Assembly: GCA_938028175.1 (NCBI GenBank)
Contig: CALJAE010000152.1
Location: 1 to 14,441, forward strand
Length of the DNA stretch: 14,441 nt
Origin: an uncultured Acidimicrobiales bacterium
Lineage (GTDB): Bacteria; Actinomycetota; Acidimicrobiia; Acidimicrobiales; SZUA-35
Reading direction: 5' to 3'
Below are positions 8,701 through 14,381 of the stretch, piece after piece. Position numbers and translations under genes: made by a program. Within the stretch, counting starts at the first letter, position 1. Each line of letters starts with the position of its first letter. A model generated the notes under the pieces. It saw nothing but the letters and a program-made list of their open reading frames with translations. It ran no database searches and was not told where the DNA came from.

Positions 8701-9153
8701 TAAAGAAAGACTAAGTTCGGAAACATCGATCTCAGATTCGGCATCTATGACTATTGGTGCATGCTGTTGGTTTGGGTCAAATACTTGAACTGCACTCTTG
8801 GCTGAAGCCACCATCACATCAAGCTCGCCTGCACTGAGTTTGTGGAGTGCTTTGCATCGCCCGCCCATAACCGAGGTAGAAGGGCTGATCCTCTCAAATG
8901 GCAGCGTGTCGCTATCCGGGTACAACTCAACTCTGGGTTCGCCAAGCCAGCGCTTAAGTTCTTGTGCTAACCGTTCAGCATCGATCGCGCTTGGCGCGAC
9001 GACTAGCGATGGACCTGAACTGATCTGATCTATTAAAGTCGCAATAGTCAGAGACTGTGCAGAGCTTGGCACACTTAAATCATCGCTTTGTCGCCCTATT
9101 ACTCGAGACACTGGCCCATAGCTAGCCCAACGCTCTAATACACTTTGTGTCAT
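5731..9153 (-). CDS. mfd: Transcription-repair coupling factor Mfd
   Basis: A 1140-residue ATP-dependent DNA translocase that removes RNA polymerase stalled at lesions and recruits UvrA. The N-terminal UvrB-like module (about 1-330) carries YPDSDTLPFERISPS (78-92) and RRGDFSIRGSIVDIF (164-178). The RNA-polymerase-interacting domain starts near 473 with KGDLVVHYTHGVGRFEG. The helicase motor has Walker A GDVGFGKTE (621-629), Walker B DEEQ (722-725), LSATPIPRT (747-755) and motif VI QLRGRVGRSGQ (891-901). The C-terminal TRCF domain follows to the end. Length and motifs are normal. ATG 9153 is 15 bp downstream of the pth stop, with an AGGAAAG site that begins in that stop, so it is probably the last gene of the glmU-prs-rplY-pth-mfd run. 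Confidence 0.98.
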   Translation of the reverse strand: MTQSVLERWASYGPVSRVIGRQSDDLSVPSSAQSLTIATLIDQISSGPSLVVAPSAIDAERLAQELKRWLGEPRVELYPDSDTLPFERISPSTSVMGGRCKALHKLSAGELDVMVASAKSAVQVFDPNQQHAPIVIDAESEIDVSELSLSLVHMGYRRTTQVERRGDFSIRGSIVDIFASTSSSPVRIDLWGDQIDRLVRFSIADQLATTEVPRIEIYPARELSFQGPVKTKAKELLAEAPWGSEHWSRFEAGEFFDGMESWTAWIVDEPAVLADLFSDTALLVEVDSERIKDRISEIQDSEREIGDTLAKSWDVDNLSSVGPLNYRSYEDVSWEQKGRKLLVNALPTIGTGESEPNHVGVRVWPQTGEALAEALQSAAAEHNPIVIAASTTPAGIERLQRTLSNWGIDVANFSGPGIQIEENSIIQADFEKGFFTPEAGVAFICDSDLGGRRRKRTRAKLTGGAASSVEDLSKGDLVVHYTHGVGRFEGIVTKMAGGHEGDYLQLAYAGDDKLYLPTDQIDLIRHYAATDNPKLNKLGGSDFAKTKRKVQSEVAKIAQELVVLYQKRVTTTGYRFGPDTPWQKEIEDAFEYELTPDQASAIEEVKSDMETDRPMDRLVVGDVGFGKTEIALRAMFKAVQEGKQAALLAPTTLLARQHYQTFTERLAQYPIKIGVLSRFNTAAENKRLADLAAAGDLDILIGTHRLLSSDISYADLGLLVVDEEQRFGVSHKEKIKEQSHEVDVLTLSATPIPRTLELSLTGIRDLSVLNTPPLDRQPIATHVGPKDERVISEAIRRELLREGQVFYVHNRVRSIDHEAQRIRELVPEARVEIAHGQMDETRLEQIVTDFWEGNFDVLVCTTIIESGIDMPTVNTLIVDSSENLGLGQLHQLRGRVGRSGQRAYAYLLTVPDRVVPELAHRRLTTIGESTELGAGFKIAMRDLEIRGAGNLLGTGQSGHISSVGYDLYCQLVTDAIEELKGNDPTPVAPVSIDLPVDAYIPESFIVAENVRIQSYRRLSEATSADDLDKLLADWKDRFGEIPEPAKILVELAKLRVLVTDNGVKAVSYRSGPGFGGPEAFIRLQGLELPVSVQLRLKRLYPGSKVRESNENQQAFVDIGIDDPDKAKDAYEVVYSLIGIS

Positions 9154-9168
9154 CTATGGTCAGCTTTC

Positions 9169-9780
9169 CTAGGTCCCAGCGTTGACCTGAGCCATTGCCT
9201 TTTCGACACTACCAGTACTTATAACAATGTCGATAGCTTGTTGGGCGAGCAGCTGCCCATCTTGCACTTTTGCAGCCTCGCTAGAATTCGGCGTGGATAA
9301 AACATACCCAGAAACTTGCCCAGAATGTAGCGGGCGGTCGATTCCAATTCGAAGCCTAGAAAACTCGTCGGTCTTGAGATGCTGTTTGACTGATTTCAAA
9401 CCGTTGTGCCCAGCAAGGCCTCCTCCGGATTTGAGTCGAACCGTACCAACTGGGAGATCTAGTTCATCGTGAACAATTACGACCTTTGAGGCGTCAGTGA
9501 CCTTGAATTTTGAAATCAAGTTGCCTACAGCTTGCCCTGATTCATTCATGAAATTCTCAGTCACAGCGATCACAGATACACCTTGATCGGTTCTGTGCCT
9601 CGCGAAGTTGGCTGTACCAACTCTTGCCAGAGAGTATCTTTGAGATTCGGCGTAGGCCAAAATGGCATCGGCCCCCATATTGTGGCGAGTCTCCGCATAT
9701 TTAGAACCAGGGTTGCCTAAACCAACAAAAAGAAAATCAATCTCTTCGGTTGATTTGAATTTGCTGAGCAGCTTGCCCAT
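9169..9780 (-). CDS. pth: Peptidyl-tRNA hydrolase
   Basis: Cleaves peptidyl-tRNA released by drop-off, recycling tRNA in the cytoplasm. The 203-residue product has the family's N-terminal FVGLGNPGSKYAETRHNMG (18-36) with catalytic His33, the VTENFMNESGQAV substrate-binding loop (73-85), VIVHDELDLPVG (101-112) with the catalytic Asp, and KSGGGLAGHNGLKS (117-130). ATG 9780 is 5 bp after the rplY stop, so the two are tightly co-transcribed, the usual rplY-pth pairing. A short N-terminal extension (MGKLLSKFKSTEEID) precedes the fold; the ATG used is the only reasonable one. Complete. Confidence 0.97.
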   Translation of the reverse strand: MGKLLSKFKSTEEIDFLFVGLGNPGSKYAETRHNMGADAILAYAESQRYSLARVGTANFARHRTDQGVSVIAVTENFMNESGQAVGNLISKFKVTDASKVVIVHDELDLPVGTVRLKSGGGLAGHNGLKSVKQHLKTDEFSRLRIGIDRPLHSGQVSGYVLSTPNSSEAAKVQDGQLLAQQAIDIVISTGSVEKAMAQVNAGT

Positions 9781-9785
9781 GGCAA

Positions 9786-10475
9786 TTACTCTGAGCTGCC
9801 TTCACCCTCACCAGATGAATCATCGCCGCTAGCATCGGCGCCTTCAGCAGCCTCAGCACCTTCAGCACCCTCAGCGCCTTCTTCGCCTTCAGCGACTGGG
9901 GCAGCTTCTTCAACTGCACGAGGAATGTAAGGAGAAGCCACAGAAATCTCGTCTGCAATCGCAGCAACTACGCCTTCTGGCAGTTTGAGGTCTCCGACAC
10001 TTATCGATGAGTCCAAGGTCATCTCTGTGACGTCTGCTTCAATGATTGATGGAACAGAAAGAGGAAGTGCATCGAGTTCTAGCTCGTATAGGTTTTGCTC
10101 GATCAAACCACCGTCGTTAGTAACGCCTGATTCGTCTCCGACAAGAGCAAGCGGCACACGAACTCGAATAGTTTCGTTTGGATCGATTCTTAGGAAATCG
10201 GCATGAGTTACAACACGCTTGATTGGATCTCTCTGCACATCTCTTACGATTACAGTCTCTGTCTCGCCACCGTCTACATCCAAAGAGAATACGGTGTTCA
10301 TACCATGAGGGCCTTTGAGCGTGTCCCTTAGTTCGGCGTAACCAACTGATACTGCAAGCGGCTCACCACCTAGACCATAGAGAACGCCAGGGATCTGACC
10401 TTCTTTGCGAAGACGGCGGGCTGGGGCTGAGCCTACTGCGCGTGCTGCTGATGCTTGTACTGTTTGTTGAGCCAT
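9786..10475 (-). CDS. rplY: 50S ribosomal protein L25 (bL25, CTC form)
   Basis: Binds 5S rRNA in the large ribosomal subunit. The 229-residue product has the bL25 start RAVGSAPARRLRKEGQIPGVLYG and the 5S-binding part through VIVRDVQRDPIKRVVTHADFLRI. A second beta domain (TL5/CTC type) follows, containing VPLALVGDESGV and LSVPSIIEADVTEM. The last 40 or so residues are an acidic Glu/Gly/Ala/Ser tail, common in actinobacterial bL25. I chose the ATG at 10475 because AAGGA lies 7 nt upstream; an in-frame ATG at 10496 would add MADKDLA and sits inside an inverted repeat. The pth gene follows after 5 bp. Confidence 0.95.
   Translation of the reverse strand: MAQQTVQASAARAVGSAPARRLRKEGQIPGVLYGLGGEPLAVSVGYAELRDTLKGPHGMNTVFSLDVDGGETETVIVRDVQRDPIKRVVTHADFLRIDPNETIRVRVPLALVGDESGVTNDGGLIEQNLYELELDALPLSVPSIIEADVTEMTLDSSISVGDLKLPEGVVAAIADEISVASPYIPRAVEEAAPVAEGEEGAEGAEGAEAAEGADASGDDSSGEGEGSSE
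9844..9879 (-). repeat. Four degenerate 9-bp repeats coding the bL25 acidic tail
   Basis: Four tandem units of the form TCAGCACCT (plus-strand sense, with one- or two-base variants) encode the Gly-Ala-Glu repeats of the bL25 C-terminal tail. Such a tract can vary in copy number through slippage. It stays in frame because the unit is nine bases long. Confidence 0.6.
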
Positions 10476-10492
10476 TGCTAAATCCTTATCAG

Positions 10493-10513
10493 CCATGTAG
10501 TCGAGCTACATGG
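10493..10513 (-). promoter_or_regulatory. Perfect inverted repeat in the rplY leader
   Basis: CCATGTAG and CTACATGG form a perfect 8-bp inverted repeat with a 5-nt spacer (TCGAG). It ends about 18 bp before the preferred rplY ATG and just upstream of its AAGGA site, and it contains the alternative ATG at 10496. In RNA it would make a small hairpin beside the ribosome-binding site; as DNA it could be an operator. Either role is inference. Confidence 0.4.
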
Positions 10514-10598
10514 TGCGACCAACTAGCCTATCTGACTTTCAGCTCAGTCCATACCAACTTGCGGTTGGATTAATGCCTATTTAAAGGCGACTTAGAGA

Positions 10599-11579
10599 CT
10601 AATTATGGTTAAGGCCGTCGAATATATGACTGACAGAAGTATCTTCGAACACTGCTCGTATTGCGTCGGCAATAAGATCGGCAATGCTGAGCACCTCAAG
10701 CTTGTCAAATCGCTTCTCTGGAGGCAAAGGCAAAGTATCGGTTACCAAGACCTTGTCGAACTGTGAGTTCTTTAGCCGGTCGATAGCTGGACCAGAGAAT
10801 AGTCCGTGGGTGGCGCCACCGATTACTGAATTTGCACCCTTGCTCATCAACAACTCGGCACCTTGGCAAATCGTTCCCGCAGTATCGATCATGTCGTCAA
10901 TCATGACGCAACGCTTACCTTTGACCTTACCGACAATAGTTTTTGCTTCTGTCTGGTTCTTACGGCCTTTAACACGACGCTTATGAATAATAGCCAGCGA
11001 GGCGTCAAGCTGTTGAGCGTATCGCTCTGCGACTTTTACTCGACCAGCATCAGGCGAGACAACTACTAGATCATCTCCCTCTTCCTTTAAACGGTTTATA
11101 AGAATAGGCATTGCGGTTAAGTGATCAACTGGCCCATCGAAGAAGCCTTGTATCTGACCTGTATGCAAATCGACTGACACGAGTCGGGAAGCTCCCGCTG
11201 CTTTGAACATATCTGCAAGTAGCCGTGCCGTGATTGGTTCACGCCCTTCTGACTTTCGATCCTGACGACAGTAACCATAGAAAGGAATGACGGCTGTAAT
11301 TCGTTTTGCTGACGCTCGTCTAGCTGCGTCAACCATTATGAGGTGTTCCATTATTGCGTCATTAACGCTTCGTCCATCCAACTCCCCGTGTGTCTGAACT
11401 ATGAACACATCCGAGCCTCGAACAGACTCTCCGAACTGGCAGTGAGTCTCGCCACTAAGGAACTGACTCAAACGAGCCTCCGATACCTCTACTCCGAGAC
11501 TCTCAGCAATTTTTTCAGTGAGCTCGACGCTGTGCCGACCTGAAAATAGATGCAACTTCTTGGTTGTTACAACTTTCAT
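10599..11579 (-). CDS. prs: Ribose-phosphate pyrophosphokinase (PRPP synthetase)
   Basis: Makes 5-phosphoribosyl 1-pyrophosphate from ribose 5-phosphate and ATP, feeding purine, pyrimidine, His, Trp and NAD synthesis. Class I landmarks, numbered from the chosen start: YGYCRQDRK (101-109, ATP site), the signature DLHTGQIQGFFD (137-148), SPDAGRVKVAERYA (175-188) with the flexible loop IHKRR shortly after, and the PRPP-binding loop VMIDDMIDTAGT (225-236). I use ATG 11579, which has a GGAGAG site about 4 nt upstream and gives 326 residues. A GTG at 11606 would add nine residues that read through that site. The usual F-S-D-G-E stretch reads FLSGE, a mild change. In many actinobacteria prs lies directly downstream of glmU, as here. 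Confidence 0.97.
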   Translation of the reverse strand: MKVVTTKKLHLFSGRHSVELTEKIAESLGVEVSEARLSQFLSGETHCQFGESVRGSDVFIVQTHGELDGRSVNDAIMEHLIMVDAARRASAKRITAVIPFYGYCRQDRKSEGREPITARLLADMFKAAGASRLVSVDLHTGQIQGFFDGPVDHLTAMPILINRLKEEGDDLVVVSPDAGRVKVAERYAQQLDASLAIIHKRRVKGRKNQTEAKTIVGKVKGKRCVMIDDMIDTAGTICQGAELLMSKGANSVIGGATHGLFSGPAIDRLKNSQFDKVLVTDTLPLPPEKRFDKLEVLSIADLIADAIRAVFEDTSVSHIFDGLNHN

Positions 11580-11717
11580 CCACTCTCCGATCTTGTCGAC
11601 AGACACGAGCCATCAACTTGGAAGGAGTTTTAGGATACCGCCCGGACTGGCCACTGCAAAGTTGAAGCTTTAGGTGGTCTGACTCGGGTAGCTCAGAGAG
11701 ATGGGCAGTCTGTGTTT

Positions 11718-12695
11718 CTAGTTTGCTAATTCACCGTGTCTTAGAGAACAGTTATTAAGCTCCGTACCATCGTCAACCTTTGACCCCAGAATCTCTACAA
11801 ACGGCCCAATTTGACACTGAGTTCCGATAACGGTGGTACCAGTCAGCGTTGTGAAAGGTTCAATTCTGGTACCTGCCCCAATTTCTACTGAAAGATCAAT
11901 GTGAGTAAGCGCTGGGTTCACGATCTGAACTCCAGCCTCAATTAGTTCTGCCATCTTCTGTCTCTGGAGAGCGCCGTTTAGATCGGCTAGGTGTTCGTTT
12001 GAGACAACGCCTCGGACTTGTTCTCTTCGATGACCCATTTCGACCGGGTGACATTTGTTACCAGATTGAGCAATAACTTCTATGAGGTCTTCGACCCGAG
12101 CGTTTGTTGACATTGGCTTGGCTCGTCGTATAGCTGGACCTAGCAAGTCTGCAGCAAAGATATAGAGAGAATATGCTTCGGCAAGGTCGTCTTCTTCACT
12201 GGCAAATGCTTGAGCTGCTCGAGAAGATTCAACTTGTTGCACACGACCTTTGGCGTCACTAATTAGAGCACTGCGTGATTGTCCTGTTAGTGGACCACCG
12301 ACAGCAATAGTCGCTGCTGCAGAGTGCTTTGCGTGTTCCGAAGTCATCAAAGCAATGTCGTCTGAATTTAGCAGAGGTTGGTTGCCGCCCAAGATAAGAA
12401 CGTCAGTTACATCTTTGGGTGAATCCAAATATGAACTGATTATTTCTAGATGGCTCTCTGTTCTATGGTCGCTTAGGTGAACCATAGTTACTGGTGAGCT
12501 CACATCGAGTTCCTTAGTGGCCACTAAAAAGTTATCCGTCGAACCGACACAAATTATTTGGTCTGCTCCAGCTGCTACAACAGCTTGAAGCGTCAGGTTA
12601 AGGATGCTCTGACCGCCAAACTCTTGGTCTAAGTAATCATAAGCTTGAGAAACGAAAGCCTCGGGGGCTACCACTGCACATAGTTTTCTTGTCAC
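11718..12695 (-). CDS. Degenerate, truncated GlmU-like protein
   Basis: It occupies the glmU position upstream of prs, and parts match GlmU by eye: ILNLTLQAVVAAGADQIICVG (31-51), LGGNQPLL (102-109) for the YGDVPLL strand, RVEDLIEVIAQSG (200-212), VRGVVSNEHLADLNGALQ (227-244), and AGVQIVNPALTHID (254-267) leading into left-handed beta-helix hexapeptides (about 262-312). Normal GlmU has about 450-490 residues and makes UDP-GlcNAc through an acetyltransferase and a uridylyltransferase domain. Here the product has 325 residues. It lacks the N-terminal GxGTRMxSxxPK nucleotide loop, has Asn for the metal-binding Asp of GDVP, and stops before the GPFARLRPG segment and acetyltransferase active site. 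The reading frame is intact throughout. GTG start at 12695 with a weak leader. Neither GlmU reaction is expected; a regulatory, scaffold or decaying role is possible. Confidence 0.72.
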   Translation of the reverse strand: MTRKLCAVVAPEAFVSQAYDYLDQEFGGQSILNLTLQAVVAAGADQIICVGSTDNFLVATKELDVSSPVTMVHLSDHRTESHLEIISSYLDSPKDVTDVLILGGNQPLLNSDDIALMTSEHAKHSAAATIAVGGPLTGQSRSALISDAKGRVQQVESSRAAQAFASEEDDLAEAYSLYIFAADLLGPAIRRAKPMSTNARVEDLIEVIAQSGNKCHPVEMGHRREQVRGVVSNEHLADLNGALQRQKMAELIEAGVQIVNPALTHIDLSVEIGAGTRIEPFTTLTGTTVIGTQCQIGPFVEILGSKVDDGTELNNCSLRHGELAN

Positions 12696-12861
12696 TCTTA
12701 ACTATTCGGCCCGAGTCGTGTGCTTGTTAGCTACTGATCTGAGCTCTGATCCCCACAGGAGCCGACTGAGAACCAGCCGACCCCTGCAGTATCGGGGGAG
12801 GCTTATCTATCGGCTAAAGGGCAGAACCTTTAGCGAAAATTTGAAATAATCTCAAAATTCT
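12696..12861 (-). promoter_or_regulatory. Structured cupin-glmU intergenic region
   Basis: These 166 bp hold several symmetric elements. GCTAAAGG-GCAGAA-CCTTTAGC (12813-12834) is a perfect 8-bp stem 28 bp after the cupin stop; it is terminator-like but without a U tract in the minus direction. CCCC/GGGG arms at 12781-12797 form a second weak stem. AGCCGAC is repeated directly at 12760 and 12775. GATCTGAGCTCTGATC (12736-12751) is a near-palindrome 41 bp before the glmU-like start. The region probably carries the end of the cupin transcript and the start of the glmU-prs transcript. I recognise no known riboswitch. Confidence 0.4.
12813..12834 (-). terminator. Possible cupin transcript terminator hairpin
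   Basis: Perfect 8-bp stem with a 6-nt loop, located 28 bp after the cupin stop codon. The sequence after it (CGATAGATAAG) lacks the U run of an intrinsic terminator, so it may instead be an RNA-stabilising or processing hairpin. Confidence 0.35.
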
Positions 12862-13335
12862 CTATGAAGCAGCTAGATGAGCCTCGAATTGAGCCTTATT
12901 GAACCCCACTGCAGAGTCATCATCTGTCAAACAAATGTACTTTTCCGGATCGAACGGCGGCGAATTTAGCACTGCCATTACCAAATCTTGGTCAGGGAAT
13001 GTGTAGTGGGCTTGTTCTGGTCGAATGATCACGTAGTCACCGGCTGAGACATGATGTTCTTCTCCAGCTATTACAACTAGCCCTGCCCCTTGCAAGATCA
13101 GGTAAATCTCAGTCTCATTGCCGTTGTGATAGTGGGGTTCAGCATACGGAAGGTTCCGCATGTCAGCGATTGCCAACGACTCATGCGGTCGATCTAGTGG
13201 GCACTCGATCTCGTAGATGTCACCACAACCTGACTTCTTTGGCTCACCACCGGTAATCATGGCCTGCCAATCGGGGGAAGACTCAAGCCAACTTTTCCAG
13301 ACACTATGGATATCGGGAAGTGATCTTTGGTCCAT
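12862..13335 (-). CDS. Cupin-domain protein
   Basis: A 157-residue single-domain cupin. Motif 1 reads AEPHYHNGNETEIYLILQG (the His-x-His, Glu and Gly metal-site pattern) and motif 2 reads GDYVIIRPEQAHYTF, the usual two-strand metal-binding barrel. The N terminus contains SVWKSWLESSPDW; the C terminus (FDPEKYICLTDDDSAVGF) follows the barrel. Metal binding is likely; the substrate is unknown and could be a sugar, a small acid or a signalling ligand. The reading frame extends upstream into the tRNA, so I take the ATG at 13335, which lies just 3 nt after the tRNA-Gln 3' end. No Shine-Dalgarno site is possible there outside the tRNA itself. Processing of the tRNA would leave an essentially leaderless message. 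An internal ATG 25 codons later would still keep both cupin motifs. Confidence 0.82.
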   Translation of the reverse strand: MDQRSLPDIHSVWKSWLESSPDWQAMITGGEPKKSGCGDIYEIECPLDRPHESLAIADMRNLPYAEPHYHNGNETEIYLILQGAGLVVIAGEEHHVSAGDYVIIRPEQAHYTFPDQDLVMAVLNSPPFDPEKYICLTDDDSAVGFNKAQFEAHLAAS

Positions 13336-13338
13336 AAG

Positions 13339-13411
13339 CTCGCGGGGCAGGGCTCGAACCTGCAACCCCCGGCTTCAAAGGCCGGTGTTCTGCCAGTTGA
13401 ACTACCCGCGA
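13339..13411 (-). tRNA. tRNA-Gln, anticodon UUG
   Basis: Folds by hand into a complete 73-nt cloverleaf. The acceptor stem is TCGCGGG/CCCGCGA with discriminator G, the D stem GTTC/GAAC, the anticodon stem CCGGC/GCCGG with loop CTTTGAA (anticodon TTG), and the T arm GCAGG-TTCGAGC-CCTGC. The anticodon reads CAA, and CAG by wobble. The 3' CCA is not encoded (CTT follows), so it must be added after processing. A tRNA-Gln near glmU and prs is also known in mycobacteria. Confidence 0.96.
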
Positions 13412-13562
13412 AGGTAGAAACACACTTTAAGTGCGAGACTGATTCTAACACCTGTTACGCCAAACTGAAGGAGCAAACTAGACTTAAGTCCCGAATTAAA
13501 CCAAAACTATTTGGGTTACGGGGTGTGGAAACCCCTATTAGGAAGCTAGCATTTGTCTAGTC
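13412..13562. promoter_or_regulatory. Divergent promoter region for tRNA-Gln and bS22
   Basis: This 151-bp gap separates the leftward tRNA and the rightward bS22 gene. Leftward, TAGAAT (minus-strand sense, 13447-13442) is a plausible -10 box about 30 bp upstream of the tRNA. Rightward, TAGCAT (13547-13552) lies 10 bp before the bS22 ATG and would give a near-leaderless message. GGGGT-GTGGAA-ACCCC (13520-13535) is a perfect 5-bp inverted repeat. No convincing -35 boxes are present. Confidence 0.4.
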
Positions 13563-13661
13563 ATGGGATCACTCATTAAAAAACGACGCAAAAGAATGCG
13601 CAAGAAAAAGCACCGTAAGCTGCTCAAGAAGACCCGTGTCCAAAGACGCAACAAGAAGTAA
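13563..13661 (+). CDS. Small basic ribosomal protein bS22
   Basis: A 32-residue ORF (ATG 13563, TAA 13659-13661) that starts MGSLIKKRRKRMRKKKHRK and ends TRVQRRNKK. More than half of its residues are Lys or Arg. It matches from memory the actinobacterial small-subunit protein bS22 described in mycobacterial ribosomes (AURKAIP1/COX24-like family), which begins MGSVIKKRRKRM and ends with a TRVQRRK motif. The protein is thought to bind rRNA near the decoding region. No Shine-Dalgarno site is close to the ATG, so leaderless translation is likely. The stop codon ends one base before the first base of the convergent ispE stop. The gene is easily missed because of its size. Confidence 0.9.
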   Translation: MGSLIKKRRKRMRKKKHRKLLKKTRVQRRNKK

Positions 13662-14372
13662 CTAGTTTATTTCTACAGTGCTGCAACGGACGAATTCGTC
13701 TCCTTGGACATGTCCTTCTACAAACCAGGTCGAACCACTGCCTGCTAGGCGCGGTTCTTTTCCGGCTGCTTCCCACAAGTAGTTCTTAGCTTCTTCCATT
13801 TCTGGATACGTGGCTAGTGCCGCCGGTTCTAGGTCATTTCCATTCTTGCCAACTGGACCGCCAAGCGAGTCCCAAGTCTTATAGACCTCTACGGTCGAGC
13901 AACCAAACGCTGGCGTGTGCAGCGTGTAGTCCTGCTCGACGAACTCTAGGTGTTGCACAACTTCTCCGATGCCGGTGACTTTGGCTCGGCCACCTGCAAT
14001 ACAGAACGGTATGTCAGCACCAATAGTTGCAGCTGCGTCTAGATCGTTAAACTCGGCCCACCGAAAAATAGCTGCAGCGTCGGCTGAGCCTCCACCGAGG
14101 CCTGCTTGAGTTGGGATGATCTTATCTATATTAACTTGGGCCTCTACGCCAGCAAGCTTCATAGCCTTCATCACAGTGTTGTTACCGTCAGCTACTACCC
14201 CATCGCTCTTTCCCGAAATAGAAACGCTGGCCGGGCCTTCGCTAACTGTTAATTCATCAGCGAGGGAAACTGTGACCATTTCGGAATCTAACAGATGCAT
14301 ACCGTCGTCTCTAATACCTGTGATTCTGAGGGACAGAGTCAGCTTTGCAGGGGCGCTTAGTGTGACGGACAT
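13662..14372 (-). CDS. ispE: 4-diphosphocytidyl-2-C-methyl-D-erythritol kinase, short form
   Basis: Phosphorylates the 2-hydroxyl of CDP-methylerythritol in the MEP pathway for isoprenoid precursors. GHMP-kinase features are clear: APAKLTLSLRITGIRDDGMH (7-26), the ATP loop IPTQAGLGGGSADAAA near 86-101, GADIPFCIAGG with the catalytic-site Asp, and the C-terminal LAGSGSTWFV. The product has 236 residues, against about 280-300 for most IspE. Most of the shortfall lies between the GGGSADAAA loop and GADIPF, where a helical stretch is missing, plus smaller trims elsewhere. All core motifs remain in one frame, so I regard it as functional. ATG 14372 is 9 bp after the rsmA stop, the normal rsmA-ispE order. 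Confidence 0.92.
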   Translation of the reverse strand: MSVTLSAPAKLTLSLRITGIRDDGMHLLDSEMVTVSLADELTVSEGPASVSISGKSDGVVADGNNTVMKAMKLAGVEAQVNIDKIIPTQAGLGGGSADAAAIFRWAEFNDLDAAATIGADIPFCIAGGRAKVTGIGEVVQHLEFVEQDYTLHTPAFGCSTVEVYKTWDSLGGPVGKNGNDLEPAALATYPEMEEAKNYLWEAAGKEPRLAGSGSTWFVEGHVQGDEFVRCSTVEIN

Positions 14373-14381
14373 TGTCGCAGT

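Noticed and set aside
9786..9967. Leu-rich alternative frame of the rplY tail
   Set aside because: It is a by-product of the 9-bp repeat tract read in another frame; bL25 explains the region.
11632..11659. Candidate prs promoter (TTGCAG, 16 bp, TATCCT on the minus strand)
   Set aside because: Boxes are only partly consensus and spacing is short; not listed as a feature.
11686..11700. GGGTAGCTCAGAGAG, which looks like a tRNA D arm
   Set aside because: No matching acceptor, anticodon or T arm can be folded around it on either strand.
11607..11717. A frameshifted remainder of GlmU downstream of its stop
   Set aside because: Translation of the gap shows no hexapeptide repeats or acetyltransferase motifs, so the truncation is not a simple frameshift.
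13336..13365. Cupin start inside the tRNA gene
   Set aside because: The extra codons are read from the tRNA acceptor and T arm; the ATG at 13335 is outside it.
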